From: Polyporus tsugae
Lineage: Eukaryota; Basidiomycota; Agaricomycetes; Polyporales; Polyporaceae
Reading direction: 5' to 3'
NCBI GenBank assembly: GCA_024305745.1
Contig: JAHRBS010000012.1
Location: 1,183,001 to 1,247,000 of the forward strand
DNA length: 64,000 nucleotides
Under the pieces are notes generated by a model. It saw only the letters and a list, made by a program, of their open reading frames with translations. It was not told the DNA's origin and made no database searches. The translations under genes were made by a program, and so were the position numbers. Every line of letters begins with the position of its first letter. Positions within the stretch are counted from its first letter, which is position 1. This document shows positions 11,973-23,623 of the stretch, one piece after another.

Positions 11973-12402
11973 ATGTTCGCCCGCGTCGCCGCCGTTGCTG
12001 CTCTCTTCTCCCTCCCCATCCTTGCGGTCGCCAGTGGTTCGTGCAACACTGGTGACATCCAGTGCTGCAACAGCCTCGAGAAAGTGAGTCGTCTCCTCTG
12101 TCGAGCCGGGCGGACGGGATTCTGACGGTCGTGGCTACACAGTCCGACTCTGCAGCGGGTGCAGGCATCCTGTCTGCCATTGGCATCAACGTCCAGGACG
12201 TCACCGGCCTGATTGGTCTCCAGTGCAGCCCGCTCACCGTCATCGGTGCCGGCGTTGGCTCGTCCTGCTCCCAGTCGCCCGTCTGCTGCCAGAACAACAA
12301 CGTTGTAAGTGTCGCTACCTGATTGATAACGGTCCAGCTGGCTTACCGTCTGCTTTGTAGGGTGGCCTCGTCTCCATTGGCTGTGTTCCCGTCCAGCTCT
12401 GA
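11973..12402 (+). CDS. Class I hydrophobin (hydrophobin 4)
   Basis: Three exons (11973-12083, 12143-12304, 12361-12402) encode 104 residues, the shortest of the four. The signal peptide [21 protein letters not shown] runs almost directly into the first cysteine (GSC), so there is practically no linker. Cysteine spacing C-X6-CC-X32-C-X13-C-X5-CC-X12-C and the 162- and 42-bp exons match the other copies. It pairs with hydrophobin 1: the stretch from the fourth cysteine ([17 protein letters not shown]) to the end is nearly identical, which points to duplication or gene conversion. Introns are GTGAGT..CAG and GTAAGT..TAG. Confidence 0.95.
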
Positions 12403-12849
12403 GTGGCTCGGCTCATTAGTTTTCACGGGGATTATGACTAGATTTTGGGTTTAATGTTTCGTGGAATGCATGGCCGTTTGGATTCTGTCGCTTGTGTGAC
12501 CTGTGGGGTAAACAGTGTCCGGCCAGGTGTGGTTGGCGGGATGTTACAGTTAGCAATCTGTGTCGGGATGTCAGCCGCGGTCTGATCGAGCACACCTGTT
12601 GGCATGGTCACCGGAGTATGGTCTGGAAAGTTGAATAGCCGGTAGAGCCCGACTGGGCTAGATTTGGACGGCACTCAGAGGGTAACAGCCGACAATGGTC
12701 GCGTAGAATAACGGAGATGGCATTCCAAGAGCGGTATGGATGTACGGATTGTAAGGCTTCTCGTGATCCTCAGTTAATAACCAAGCTGTAAGCCGACCTA
12801 TACGAGACGCTTGTCAGCAGCGAGAACGTGCATCAAGCAGGAGATGCTC
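12403..12849. other. Intergenic between convergent genes
   Basis: 3' regions of hydrophobin 4 and the GH12 gene, which converge. No gene seen. Confidence 0.5.
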
Positions 12850-13759
12850 TTACGTGGTGAGGGTAGCAGATCCGGAGGTCGGCTCCGTACCCGCCTGCGC
12901 GGTGACCAAGTACTGCGACGAACTCACGCCCTCGTGCTGCACCAAGTACTGTCCAAGCAGCGAAAGCCCGTGTCAGCGCGCCCCACGGACAACCTAAACA
13001 GAAATTGCAGCAAACTCGGACTCACGTTAAGAAACGCCTTGATGTCCCCGCTGAAGCTCGTGATCGTGCCGGAGGTGGGGAGGAACGAGAACACGGCGTT
13101 CGCGCCGTTCGAGCCCGAATACAGGTTCCAGGTGTGGCCCGCGAGCGAGAGGTTCGACGCGACGGGGACGGGCTGGCCGTCGGAGCCGTATTGGGACGAG
13201 ATCGGGCCGGCGTTGAAGTTGGCGAGCCAGATCATGATCTCGTTGACGTTCGAGCCTCCGGCCGAGTTGGACGTGAAGAGGTCGTACGCCACGTCCGCGA
13301 CGATCGAGCCCGAGGTCGACTGCGACCACGTCCATGTCGACTGTTGGTTCGATTGCAGTCCCGCACCGTGACGTCAGCGTAAACTCGACGCTAAGCAAGG
13401 CAGAAAAGAGACAGGAGACGCACGGGCATGCTCGAGATCGCGCTCAGCTGCTGGTTGATGCCCTGGTTGAGCTGGATGTTCGTGAAGCTCTTCACACCCG
13501 TGCCGCCTGTCCACGTCCACGTCGTCTTCCACGCGACGGTGCTGCCGCTCAGGCTCGCGACGTTCGCGCACTGCGAGCCGGACGTCGCGCCGTCCTTGCC
13601 CCACTGGTCGAGGAGAAGCGAGTACTGGCCCGCGGTGACGACGTCCCACTGGCCGCAGTGCGACGACGTGTCAGTCTGGCGCTTCGAGAGCTCCGCTGGG
13701 GCCGCGGACGCGAGGAGAGGCGCGGAGAGTGCGAGGAATACGAGGGCCTTAGAGAACAT
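12850..13759 (-). CDS. Secreted GH12 endoglucanase / xyloglucanase
   Basis: Three exons (13759-13424, 13340-13026, 12948-12850) encode 249 residues, normal for glycoside hydrolase family 12. A signal peptide (MFSKALVFLALSAPLLASA) is followed by a short KRQ-containing pro-segment and a single catalytic domain of the jelly-roll fold. Family landmarks visible: QWDVVTAGQYSLLLDQWG near the N-terminus, TTWTWTGG, WTWSQ and DVAYDLFTS mid-domain, and the two catalytic glutamates, nucleophile in NEIMIWLANF and acid/base in AGTEPTSG close to the C-terminus. GH12 enzymes cut beta-1,4-glucan or xyloglucan outside the cell with retention of configuration; the exact substrate cannot be decided here. There is no cellulose-binding module. 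Introns begin GTGCGT and GTGAGT. It is convergent with hydrophobin 4. Confidence 0.95.
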
Positions 13760-13847
13760 CGCTGATGTCGACGAGGGTATATCCGGTTAGGGTCTCTGTC
13801 ACAAGAAGTCCAAAAGAATGAGGGCCAGGGACGAGTGGGAGACCTCG

Positions 13848-13854
13848 TTATATA
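13848..13854 (-). promoter_or_regulatory. TATA box of the GH12 gene
   Basis: TATATAA on the minus strand, about 90 bp before the ATG at 13759. Confidence 0.6.
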
Positions 13855-13859
13855 CCAGA

Positions 13860-16690
13860 GCTTGTGAACGTCACTGCGCTTTCCTGGGCACGCAACGATG
13901 CCATGAGCGTCGAGCGACTCCCAGGACGAGGGGTGCGCGGAAAAACGCACGCTTATATTTCGCTCTTAAGGAATAGCAACACAAACCGGGTTGCGGTCAT
14001 GCCTGCTTCTTGCTGTACTGCTATGCTCGCATATACCTCCACAGTGCTATCCTCGGCGTTTCTAGAAGCCACGCTCGCGTAAATGTGCGATTGCGATCAT
14101 CGCGTTTAGTATGGGAGCGCATGGACGGACCCGAAACCAGAGGGATGGCGACATCAGGTGCGAATGGCCACTGAGGCGATTGCACCTAAAGGAACCTGCT
14201 GCCTAGCAGCATGTGCTACGGTCGGAAGATCCTGAGAAGCTAAACGTTATATATGCGTCGTAAGAAAGCATGATGCAGGTCACGGACGCACCTCTCAGCT
14301 CTATGTGAATGACGACGGCCCGGCGGGCCTTTGCCGCCCGAACGCTGCTGCAGCCAAGAAATGGACCTTGAGAAGGGGGGACTATGCGCAACAGTCATAT
14401 GTCGCGGATGGGTCTTGAAGTATCTAGGCGTTCTTTTCATCAAACACGCTGGATCCTCGGAAGCTGATTCTTTGACGACAGCATGTAGAGAAGCCCAGAC
14501 GCTCCTATCCGACAGTTTAGCAGACATGCTTGATGCGCGCGCATGATGAAATTTGAGCAGGAAGGACGGCAAAGAACCAATGAGGCGACATACCGGGCAA
14601 ACATTCGGAGGTCGATTCCTTCAACGCCGGGCTTGATAGCCTACCGAGGCTGCTTTTCGGTGTCTTGTAAGTGTAAGACGCTCTGCCGCAGGGGATAGAT
14701 GAGATATAGACTATGGAGGGAAGCAAGCAAAGTCAACAATCACGTGGTTTAAAGGATATAATCCAAGTCAGTCGTCCCCTCCTTGTGGCCGCTCGAATAG
14801 CTATACAACCCCGCGAGGGCCAAACGCCGAGTACTATAAAAGGGCAATTCATTATCGACGGACGACACAATAAATAGAAAGGCTGGTCTCTAAACCAGAC
14901 CTTTTGGGACATGACCAGGAAAGAAGAGAAGGAAGATAGGGAACGCGAACGAATTCGTAGAGAACCGCCCGAGTCCTTCCCCATTTATCCCGAAGTCACC
15001 AGACGATATCAGCAGGGTCTCTGGATGGATTCTTCTTTCCTCCTTTGCGCGTTCCGCGACGCACATGGGACTCCCTCTGCGTATGTGACCGTATAAAGAG
15101 TACGACAAGCGGCAACAAACGGAGCAAAAAGCAGTCCAGAGGCAAGGAGGAGTGAAAATACCGCTCACCTGAGGCGAATGTATCTATCGGTATCCGTTGC
15201 GAAGTTGGGCAGAGTGCTGCGCTGACATTTGCTGACAGCTTGCAGACAAGCAGGGCACAGCTCAGTGCGATGTCAAGATAAGCACGTTGCGCCGCAGCGG
15301 GCACCTGTAGCAATAGAAAGGTAAGCCAGATAGCCAGATGCATAAGAATCTCACGAACTCGCCATGACCGTACGCGGCTCTCGAGGGCCAAGAAGCGGCT
15401 GTGCCAGGGGCTTCTGCGGAAGGACGGCCTCTCCACCAAGTCATCCGGCCGAAATACCTTGTAGGTATGTGTGCAAGGAAGCGTCCTGTCCTTATTCCAT
15501 CCGCGTACGGGTGTGAGCTGGTGTGAGAGAGGCAATTGCAAGCCGGAGCTTTCGAGAGCTTTCGTTTGATGCAGGCAAGCCGCGCAGGATTCAGTCAGGC
15601 TGGGACCCTGCCACGACCACCGACCGACTCGGATTGGTGAAATTTGGCTGATTGCTCAGCCACAATTGAACGAGATCAACGCGATGGATTTTGATAAGTC
15701 ATTGATAATTGGGGAAAGATAGTAGCGGTTGGGCGTCGTGCCCGATGTGGCAAGTACTTACTGCGTCGCGGCAGTGCATGCAAGGTCACACAGGCTCGCA
15801 CGACTCTCGCACGTTGCCGCCCTCTGCTGCGGGCGAGAGCTCCGAAGATCTCGAAGTTCGCTCCAGAAGGTCGCATTACCTGTTGGACATAATCGATAAG
15901 CCAGGTGCAGGAAGAGGATGTGAAGTGACATTGAAAAGTGCGTACAGCATAAGTTAACCGTGGTGGCCCGTGACGGCAGTGGCGGGGGCCGGGGAGGCTA
16001 ACGGCAGCTACGACCACCAGACCGCTTTTCCGAATCCGAGAGCACCGGGGCGAGGCGCCCATCGTTGCGACGATGATCAGTCCAATTGTAGATCGTCCAT
16101 CCTTACGCGCGTAATGCACGGTGGGCGGGGAGATGGGACAGTCCGCTGCTGGATAACCCCGAGTGATCACTGAGGGCCAAACATCGACAAGACCGGGAGG
16201 ATGTGCACGAGACAAGGTTGAACGCCATCCTGTGTCAATGCCCCAGGACCAGCTCCAAGTGTTACAGCGGTTTGAGTTGGTTGGAGTACCCGCGCATGCC
16301 ACACGCGTGTGTGCGTAGACGAGCTCCGGGCCAAGTCGGGGCTTTGGAACGACTGGTGTTTGTCGACAGAATGAAGCCGATGGGTGGTGAGCTCGCGTAG
16401 ATGTTTGGATTGATTACTGAGGCATTCTGTTGCTGCGTGCAAAGGCGCATGTCTGCGGCGTGCGTCGATCGGTGCAAAGTGGACTAATAGGGAGAACTGC
16501 CGTTGTTTCTGTGGACGCGATTTGGTGCGTAAGCATCTTTGGGAATCGCGAGAAGACGGGGTGGATATCGGGATGGCTTGGCGTATTCCGATTCCAGAAC
16601 GGTGCTTGGAATTGGCGAGGATAAGGCTCACCTAGGTGCACGTCTGCGTTCCATGGACATCCACCATCGCGGACGCGGCTATACACACTG
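13860..16690. other. Gene-poor stretch
   Basis: About 2.8 kb with no exon chain I can support on either strand. Longer frames at 14996-15541 and 15676-16302 (minus) have no domain, no signal peptide and unremarkable composition. No transposase, reverse transcriptase, terminal repeat or tRNA recognised. Confidence 0.5.
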
Positions 16691-16874
16691 GATATGGTGG
16701 GGGACTGTCATGCAATGGACCAAAGGAGGACAGGGGAAGGCGGGAGGCAGTGGGCGGTGGCGGCGGGCGTTGCGGTGGGCGGTGCAGGCGTAGGCGGCGG
16801 CTGTTTCTGCGGAGGGCTGCAGTGCACAGCCTCGATATCCGCCTCGCGCGCCGGTGCTAAAGCCCGTTATAAAA
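16691..16874 (+). promoter_or_regulatory. GC-rich promoter with TATA box of the four-span membrane protein
   Basis: A strongly G-rich run at about 16735-16815 (repeated GGGCGG and GGCGG units) is followed by TATAAAA at 16868-16874. After it, to the ATG at 17062, the leader is pyrimidine-rich (CTTCTCGTCCTCCTCC-like). GC box plus TATA plus pyrimidine tract suggests a well-expressed gene; that is inference. Confidence 0.5.
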
Positions 16875-17061
16875 TATCCTCCGCTGCCGCTTTCTACCTT
16901 CTCGTCCTCCTCCTATTCTCCCCTCCCCCGTTCCGTCACAGAGGTTTCATATTTGTTTCCTCTGTCCTCTGCCTGACGACCTTTCCCAAACTTTCTCATC
17001 GCTCGTCCGCGCCCAAGACAACCACAAGCCCGAAGAGCCCCTTCCGCACGAGCAAGCCACA

Positions 17062-18059
17062 ATGTCCAAGCATTTCTGCTGCTGCATCCCCGTTCGCGCA
17101 GCCGTCTTCTTCTTCTCCCTCCTGTCATTCCTCGCCGCCGGTCTTACTGCAGCCATCGGCTGGTACCTCGTCTTCCGTGGGTTCCCAATTTTTATCACTA
17201 GATGCATCGGTACTCATCTCACTTGCACTCTTCTAGTCATTGACTCGGACAAGCTTGAGGAGGCAGAGAAGAACCTGAATGATCAGGATAAGCAAACATT
17301 AGATGCCGTTGCACACAAGTACAAGTGGGCCTTCATCGTCGGTGCCGCCATCTTCACGCTCATTGCTCTCATGTCATTCTTCGGGTGCGTTTCATGTGCT
17401 CTCTGCGTTTCTGAGGGCGCCCCTAATCGAACTGCCCCGCAGGTTCGTTGGCTCAATCATTCGCAACCGCCGCATGGTCAAGCTGTACTCCTTCATGACC
17501 GTCCTTATCTTCATCCTTGGCACCGTTGCGACCGGGTTCTCGCTCTATGCGACGTTCAGCAACAAGCCGCTCTGCGTAACGATTGATAACGTCAAGTCCT
17601 GCGCGACTTCCAGCCTCTCCACCGGCCAGAAGATCGGATACACTGCCTTCGCCGTCGTCCAGTGGCTCATTGACCTCTGTGAGTATCCCTTCCCATTCTC
17701 ATCTCTGCATGTATATGCTCGTTCGGCGACTTCCCATCCCGCGATGCCCGAGCCTTGACGGCCGGCCTTTGGCATATCCAAGCGTGGCTATGCCATTCTG
17801 TCAACCCCCCATCCGACATGCTTCTGTCCCACGTCTCAGCGGCGGACGGCGATGCTGATCTACCCTCCTTCGTCTAGACATCGTCGTCATCATCCGCCGC
17901 TACGGCGAGCAGCTCGAAGAGGAGCGCGAGTACCGCCACGATTTCCGCCTCAACCCCACCGCCCCCGGCACGTACGAGGCGAAGGAGGGCCTCCTGCACC
18001 AGGGCCACTACCCCTACAGCGACAACAACAACGCCTTCGGCGCGCACAACCACGCATGA
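17062..18059 (+). CDS. Four-span membrane protein, tetraspan-like
   Basis: Four exons (17062-17176, 17237-17384, 17443-17678, 17878-18059) encode 226 residues. The N-terminus MSKHFCCCIPVR has a Cys triplet just before the first membrane span, a likely acylation site. Four hydrophobic segments are visible: FFFSLLSFLAAGLTAAIGW; AFIVGAAIFTLIALMSFFG; LYSFMTVLIFILGTVATGF; and a last one ending DLYIVVIIRRYG. Between spans 1 and 2 is a charged loop (LEEAEKNLNDQD), and between spans 3 and 4 a loop with two cysteines (LCVTIDNVKSC). The tail is hydrophilic and His/Asn-rich (NNNAFGAHNHA). This layout recalls basidiomycete tetraspan proteins of unknown function; the CCG motif of true tetraspanins is absent. 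The third intron (199 bp) is longer than the other two. Confidence 0.85.
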
Positions 18060-18982
18060 GCGCGCCTCGCGGCTGCTGCTCTCTTCCTCCTTTCCCAGGA
18101 ACGTGGTGCCTGCGCCTCCGCGTGGCATACAGGCGATGATTGTCTGTATGATACCAGCGCCGACGATGCGTCGGCGCGATAGGCACGGCTGTGTGTAGAA
18201 ACTTAAGCATGATGGGTAATGTACACCTGGACACCGGGCGAGTCGGGCTGGGCATTTGATCACAGGTCTGGATACGTATCGCGTTCGGACTGGTTGGTTG
18301 TTCCCCGGACGAGCGCGTTTTGTGTTTTTTTTTTTCTGTTCTTCCATCTATTCCGCTGCTGTATCGCTCTCAACACGGACATTAGCAACTTTTTTATGAC
18401 ATCTTCGACGTTTCTTTTAAACTTGACACGTTGGCCTGGGATGTGCACGTCCTTGGTTAGAGATTCATCAAGACCGTTCAAGCTCAAGACCCAGCCGCAG
18501 TACATTTATTCCGTGCGGTGAGTGTAAGTAAGACATCTCCCTATACCTCGTTGTCATCCTCGGGGTGAATCAAGCCGATCAAAGCTACCTCCATAGCTGA
18601 CCTCGTTCATGCTATATTGGGCGACCCCGTCAATGGCTCCCTTTCAACACATGCCCGCCTCGTGGCATTCCTGCCACATCTCGCGACATTCATCGTACAC
18701 CCAGGCCCTCTGAACCACAAAACATGCGAGTCCCGGGGGACGCCTCCCCTGTTCTTCCAGCAGCAACGAACCACGAGGCAGTGCGACATACATATGCAGA
18801 AGTTGTTGGCCCGACAGTTTCGTCAGTCTCCACCCTTTGGGAAGATTCACCATCAAGTGACACCAAGTGCGAGGACCGTAAAGATGAATTTTTTTTAACG
18901 AAATGTAACGTTATTATACTAAGTGCCTATAATCGTTGCGCCCACGATGGCGACCAGCAGCTCGACCCGCAAAAGACGCGTT
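18060..18982. other. Intergenic between convergent genes
   Basis: 3' regions of the four-span gene and of Kre9-like gene 1. Contains an oligo-T run near 18320 and nothing gene-like. Confidence 0.5.
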
Positions 18983-19935
18983 TCAACGACTCCACAACAT
19001 TGCCAGTGCAACGATCCCACACATGTACAGGGTGCCGGCTCCGTTTCCCCGCGCGCCGTTCTCAGCTCCACCGGTCGGAGACGGAGTGCTAGTCCCAGTA
19101 CTAGTGAGCACAGTGGCAGTCGGACTCACAGAGGCGGATGGAGAGGCGGATGAGGATGCAGATGAAGATGCAGATGAGGATGAGCCCGCCGAAGTCGAAG
19201 TTAGAGGAGCCGTGGTAGATGCAGAGACCCCAGGCACGGTGCCGGAGGAAGACGAAGAGGATCCGGATCCGCTTGGCGAAGTGCTGCTTGTCGAGTTCGC
19301 GCTGGTGGTCGGCGGCGCAGGGGTCACCGTGATCGTGGTGCCGAAAGTGCCTGTACCGCGAGGGTCGGTGGGGTTGTTGATGGTGAAGAACTGGCTCCAG
19401 TTATCGCTTGAACCGAACACTAGGGCGCGTAGGGCGCGTCAACGGACTCTGAAGCATTCGCGGTGGGCTGAGGGGGAGGGGTACGTACAGACGAGGAAGT
19501 AGTTCTTTGCCGTCGGGAGGGCAGGCACTATGACATCCACGTGCGCATCCGCAAGGGTGAAGTTCTGTGCGAGGGGCGCGTTGACTAGACACGGCGATGT
19601 TAGTCTGAGAGCACTTGGGATGCAGATGCCATGGATGGTGCACTGACACCAGATTTGTTGGGCACTCTCCGTGAGATGGCCAATGTAGATGATTCCAGGA
19701 AGAGGATTCAAGCTGGGATCGTACACGTTGAAACCATCTGTACTCCTGCAGACAGAACTGATCATCATGATGTGCTTGGCGAACCAAGAGACTGCACGTA
19801 CCACTTCACCGTCTGTCTCTCCCCCACATTCCACACATCTCCGCTCTTGGGGACCACGACGGGAGGCGGCTGGTTTTGCGCAGAAGCGAAAGCGAATAGC
19901 GTGGCGAAAACGACGTAGAGAAACGTATACGCCAT
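18983..19935 (-). CDS. Kre9/Knh1-like Ser/Thr-rich surface protein 1, probably GPI-anchored
   Basis: About four exons. A signal peptide (MAYTFLYVVFATLFAFASAQ) leads into the PxxGDVWNVGERQTVKW start typical of the Kre9/Knh1 N-terminal domain (Ser-Thr-rich GPI-anchored membrane family). Later blocks follow the family order: GIIYIGHLTESAQQIW, then APLAQNFTLADAHVDVIVP, then KNYFLV joined by splicing to FGSSDNWSQFFTI. The second half is a Ser/Thr-rich stalk of about 80 residues with little else, then a short hydrophobic tail (LYMCGIVALAMLW) suited to GPI attachment. In yeast, Kre9 and Knh1 support cell-wall beta-1,6-glucan assembly; agaricomycete members are numerous and mostly uncharacterised. 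Introns use GTACGT, GTCAGT and GTACGT donors. It is transcribed away from Kre9-like gene 2. Confidence 0.8.
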
Positions 19936-20877
19936 GACTTCGTTCAAGAAAGGCAGTAGGAACGCGGCCTTCTACTAGAGAAAAGGTAGGAGCCACCAAA
20001 GGGGAGCTTAGAGCGGAGGGGTCAAAGACGCACCACCGTTCTTTAGCCAGTACTGCGTACTGTCGCTTTATAGTATCACCATTGGTCCACCGCGCATCCC
20101 GCCATACCCGGGATGGACAAGATCCGAATAAGTACGTCGTGCAGAGCGTTTTGCAAATGTCGGATACGCGGTGATCCGGTGAGAGGTGGAATTGCGGTAC
20201 TTGCCCGGCGTTGGAAATTCACTGGAGACTGCCAGGGACATAGGCGCAAATGAGTATCTGCAGCCTCGGATGGCATAGAAGGTCCCAATGGTCGGAAGAT
20301 GGACGACCTCCCGGAAACACTTTGCAGAGGTTTCGTCGAGGACGGACAGATGTAAGTATACGTACAGGACAGGATTTCCAGGGCCAGTCAGGGCGGCATG
20401 CGGCAGTGTGCTGGTCACGTAAAGCGCGATAATTTCGTTATCTTCTCCATCACCGTGGGGGCTAGTGTCACTGTCAACCCCGGAGAGGAAGCAGGGAAGT
20501 AGTCGGTTATTGAGGAGGATATACGACGATGAGAGAGAGGAACAAGCTGCAGTGCACCATGGCGGGCGCTCAGCTGGGATTGGCCATGAAGTGGCCACGG
20601 TAGACTCGAGCGGTGCATCCACACGGTACCCTCCGCACCCATGGCGACTCGGCGACCCGTACGATGACCAGCATGACGAGCACTGGACTTCGAAATTTGA
20701 CATGCAATGCCGCTGATGTCTGCACAATTTGTCATTCTGTCAGGAACCCCCGTAGCGCGTCGCTTGGGTTCTGAGCGTTCGCGATGGACAAATGCTACCC
20801 CCAAGGTGTTGGTCTCGGCAGTTTGGATTATTCTCTCTTCGCGCAGCCTTCTTTCTATCACTCTCAACTGACCACAT
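19936..20877. other. Divergent intergenic region
   Basis: Shared upstream region of Kre9-like genes 1 and 2. A minus-strand frame at 20068-20727 is open for 219 codons but has no domain, and it lies antisense to what is probably promoter and leader of gene 2; I do not call it. Confidence 0.45.
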
Positions 20878-21796
20878 ATGTTGAAGGCACATTGGGCAAC
20901 AGTATTCGTCGCACTCGCGAATATCTCCCGCCTTGCATCTGCCCAATTACCATTACCATCATTCGCACCTGTGCCACCCGTCCTTATTCCGGCCAAGGGA
21001 GACATATGGCAGGTGGGAGATTTGCGAACCGTTGAGTGGTGCGTCATTAGTATCCTCTTGGGCCACAGCGCGTGGATTGGTCAAAACGAACACATCTGAC
21101 CAAGGCGCCTCTCTGTAGGGGAATCACGAATGTCTCCCTCACAAACTCCAGCGGTTCGCCGCTTAAAGGAATCATTCTACTTTCTTACGACGCGGGGGAT
21201 ATCTTAAATCCAATCGTCCTGGGACGTAAGTCCATATCGCCTTCCCCAAGTCTTTGAGGCGATGTACTCAGAGCAGACCAAGATCAACCATTGGCGCAAA
21301 ACTTCACCATTTCGCAGAAGGTAGTCAACATATATGTACCGGAAGTCCCCACAAGAAGTGACTACCGTATCACCCGTACGTTTCCCCCCTTATATCCTTC
21401 GAACACCACTCACGCGCGTCTCTCAATATGTGGAAAGTGAATGCTGCCGACGATGGTCTATCTAGGAGCGGTTCAATCACCATCTTTAACCCAAACGACC
21501 CACAGGGCACGGGGGCTGCTCCCAGCTCTCTCGTGGTCAGCTCAGCGCCGCCAATATCCGTCACCGTCGTACTTCCCACTCCTACCAACGGCGATGGATC
21601 ATCCACCAGTACCAGTACCACCACTTCGCCGTCCACTTCGTCGCGCGGATTGGGATCTACCTCTGTCTCAGTTACTCAGACGGGCACACCTGGCACCAAT
21701 GGAGCATGCCCCGTGTCCGGCAGAGATGTGATGGATATGACCAGCGTTGTGCTGCTACCACTACTTACTGCATTCCTAGCTCGATCTCTCGTCTGA
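20878..21796 (+). CDS. Kre9/Knh1-like Ser/Thr-rich surface protein 2, probably GPI-anchored
   Basis: The start MLKAHWATVFVALANISRLASAQ is a signal peptide. It is followed by PAKGDIWQVGDLRTVEW, the conserved opening of the Kre9/Knh1-like domain. After introns come NVSLTNSSGSPLKGIILLSY, then PLAQNFTISQKVVNIYVPEVP, then RSGSITIFNPND, in the same order as in gene 1. A Ser/Thr/Pro stalk ends in a hydrophobic tail (MTSVVLLPLLTAFLARSLV), consistent with a GPI signal. The intron just before the SITIFN block has a weak acceptor, so that join is the least certain. The gene is divergent from gene 1, with about 0.94 kb between the ATGs, and the two are likely tandem-origin paralogues. A wall or surface role is inferred from the family. 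Confidence 0.8.
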
Positions 21797-22252
21797 TGAC
21801 CGGGATTTCGCGAAACTTGGCCTTTCCATCCTGTATGTTGTTGTGACGTTCTAATGACCATGGTCACATGTTTTCCAGCCGACATCGCGCAACAGTCGGT
21901 ATCCGTACTCAGGTTACATGAATCCCACCCCTACATCTCGCGATCGTTCCAGACGCTCCGGCGACGATTCAAATACCCATCGGAACTACGTTTTCTCACA
22001 TATGAAGAAACGCCGCCACCCCGAACGTCTCTGGAGATCGGCGACTGTACGTATTCGAGCATAACAGGGATCTATATGATTCCCCATGCAACGAACTTCG
22101 CCGTGCTTTGTCACGAAACCGGGACATTAGTGATCGATTTGTGATCCCTCCCAGTAGTCCGGTGGTCGGTGTACAGGTAAGAAGCTAGGTCATCTCCCAC
22201 TGCATTTATAACAGCCGGAATCCTCCTGCCAGCACAACCCCCTTCTTGCAGT
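21797..22252. other. Intergenic
   Basis: 3' region of Kre9-like gene 2 and upstream region of the dehydrogenase. A 96-codon frame at 21854-22144 shows no domain. Confidence 0.45.
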
Positions 22253-23623
22253 ATGTTCGTGCCCCCTCCAAGCATGAAAGCGATTGTGGTACAGGAGGTA
22301 TGTACCTACACTATTCTTACTCTAAAACCGTATCAATCCAATGCTTCCGACACGAAGGATAGGACTGCAGGCTACCTGGATAGACCTATCCCTATTATAG
22401 ACGACGACGAAGTGCTCGTGAAGACGTCTGCCGTGGCACTGAACAACTCGGATTGGAAAGGCACGTCCTCCGGCATACCCCTACACTATCCGTTGACGAC
22501 TCGTTCTGATGGCCCCGATACTTTTGCACTACCAGTGGTCGCCATATTCGGCCAGGTGGATAGTATCCTGGGATGGGACGTTTCAGGAGAGATTGTGCAA
22601 GTGGGGAAGAACGTAACCGCGCGCAAAGTCGGCGAGCGCGTCGCGGCGTTCGTGCATGGGGGGTACTGGCGTGACCGCGGTGCTTTCTCGGAGTATGTGA
22701 AGCTTCGGGGGGACTTGCTTTGGGTACTCCCGGAGAAGACATCGTTCGAAGAGGCCGCGACGCTGAGCTGCGGGTGGGTTATGAAATCACAAACAGGAGT
22801 CTTGAAGATGCGGCGCTGATGGTCATTGGAAGGACCTGGACAGTCGTGCAAAGCCTTTTCCATTCGACAAGACTGGGGCTGGTTGAACCAGAAACAGAAG
22901 GCAACCCGATCCCAAGAGATGAATGGGTGTTCGTGTATGCTGGTAGTAGTTAGTCATTCATCTCGCTTTCTATGTCGGATACGGCTGACGCATGCTCTCA
23001 GCTTCTTGCGGGATGTACGCCATCCAGCTCCTGCATGCCGCTGGCTACAAGGTGGTTACCACAGCGTCTCCCCGTAACTTTCCCCTCCTTAAGTCGCTCG
23101 GCGCAACGGCCGTGTTCGACTACCGCGACCCCGAAGCCGTGCTAAAAATCAAAGCGGCTACCGGAGATTCGATAACGAAGGTTCTCGATTGCATCAGCAC
23201 GTCCCAATCCCAACAATTCTCGCAAGAAGTCATTTCACCCGAAGGCGGGAAGGTCATCTCGCTGTTACCTCCTGAAGTCATCACGGCCCCACGGAAGGAT
23301 GTGGTGCGACAATGTGAGTTTGAGTTCTTGCACCCTCCTGCCCAAAGCATAGAATTGATATGCCGGGACTTCCGACAGTTACGTTCTTAGTTACCGCCCT
23401 TGAGAAGGAGTTTACTAGCTTCGGGCAGACGTTCCTGGTGTCGGCAGAAGATCAGGCGCAAATCACAACTTTCGCCAAGAAGATGACGATCCTCGTCGAG
23501 CAGGGGAAACTGGTTCCTAACCCGAGGAAGCTGTGGCCCGGTGGCCTTGCCGCCGTCCCGGAGGGACTGAATTACATACAGGAAGGCAAACAAAGTGCAG
23601 AGAAGATCGTTTTCTCATTGTAA
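22253..23623 (+). CDS. Medium-chain zinc-type dehydrogenase / enoyl reductase-like protein
   Basis: Member of the medium-chain dehydrogenase/reductase superfamily, of the fungal type related to trans-acting enoyl reductases and quinone oxidoreductases. Start MKAIVVQE (ATG at 22274, or 22253 with seven more residues). The GroES-like half has DDEVLVKTSAVALNNSDWK, then GWDVSGEIVQVGKNV and VGERVAAFVHGG. The NAD(P)H-binding half has the glycine motif split by an intron (YAG..., then CGMYAIQLLHAAGYKVV), followed by SLGATAVFDYRDPE. The C-terminal block ends GKQSAEKIVFSL. No structural-zinc cysteine cluster is seen, which fits the zinc-independent branch. At least four introns are needed: GTATGT at about 22298, GTGGGT near 22771, GTTAGT near 22948, and GTGAGT near 23313. 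Substrate unknown. Its neighbours are wall-type proteins, not a biosynthetic cluster. Confidence 0.8.

Noticed and set aside
14890..16302. Minus-strand frames of 181 and 208 codons
   Set aside because: No recognisable domain, signal peptide or conserved splice pattern.
20068..21047. Minus-strand frames of 219 and 210 codons next to Kre9-like gene 2
   Set aside because: Partly antisense to the gene 2 leader and first exons, in two frames at once, without domain.
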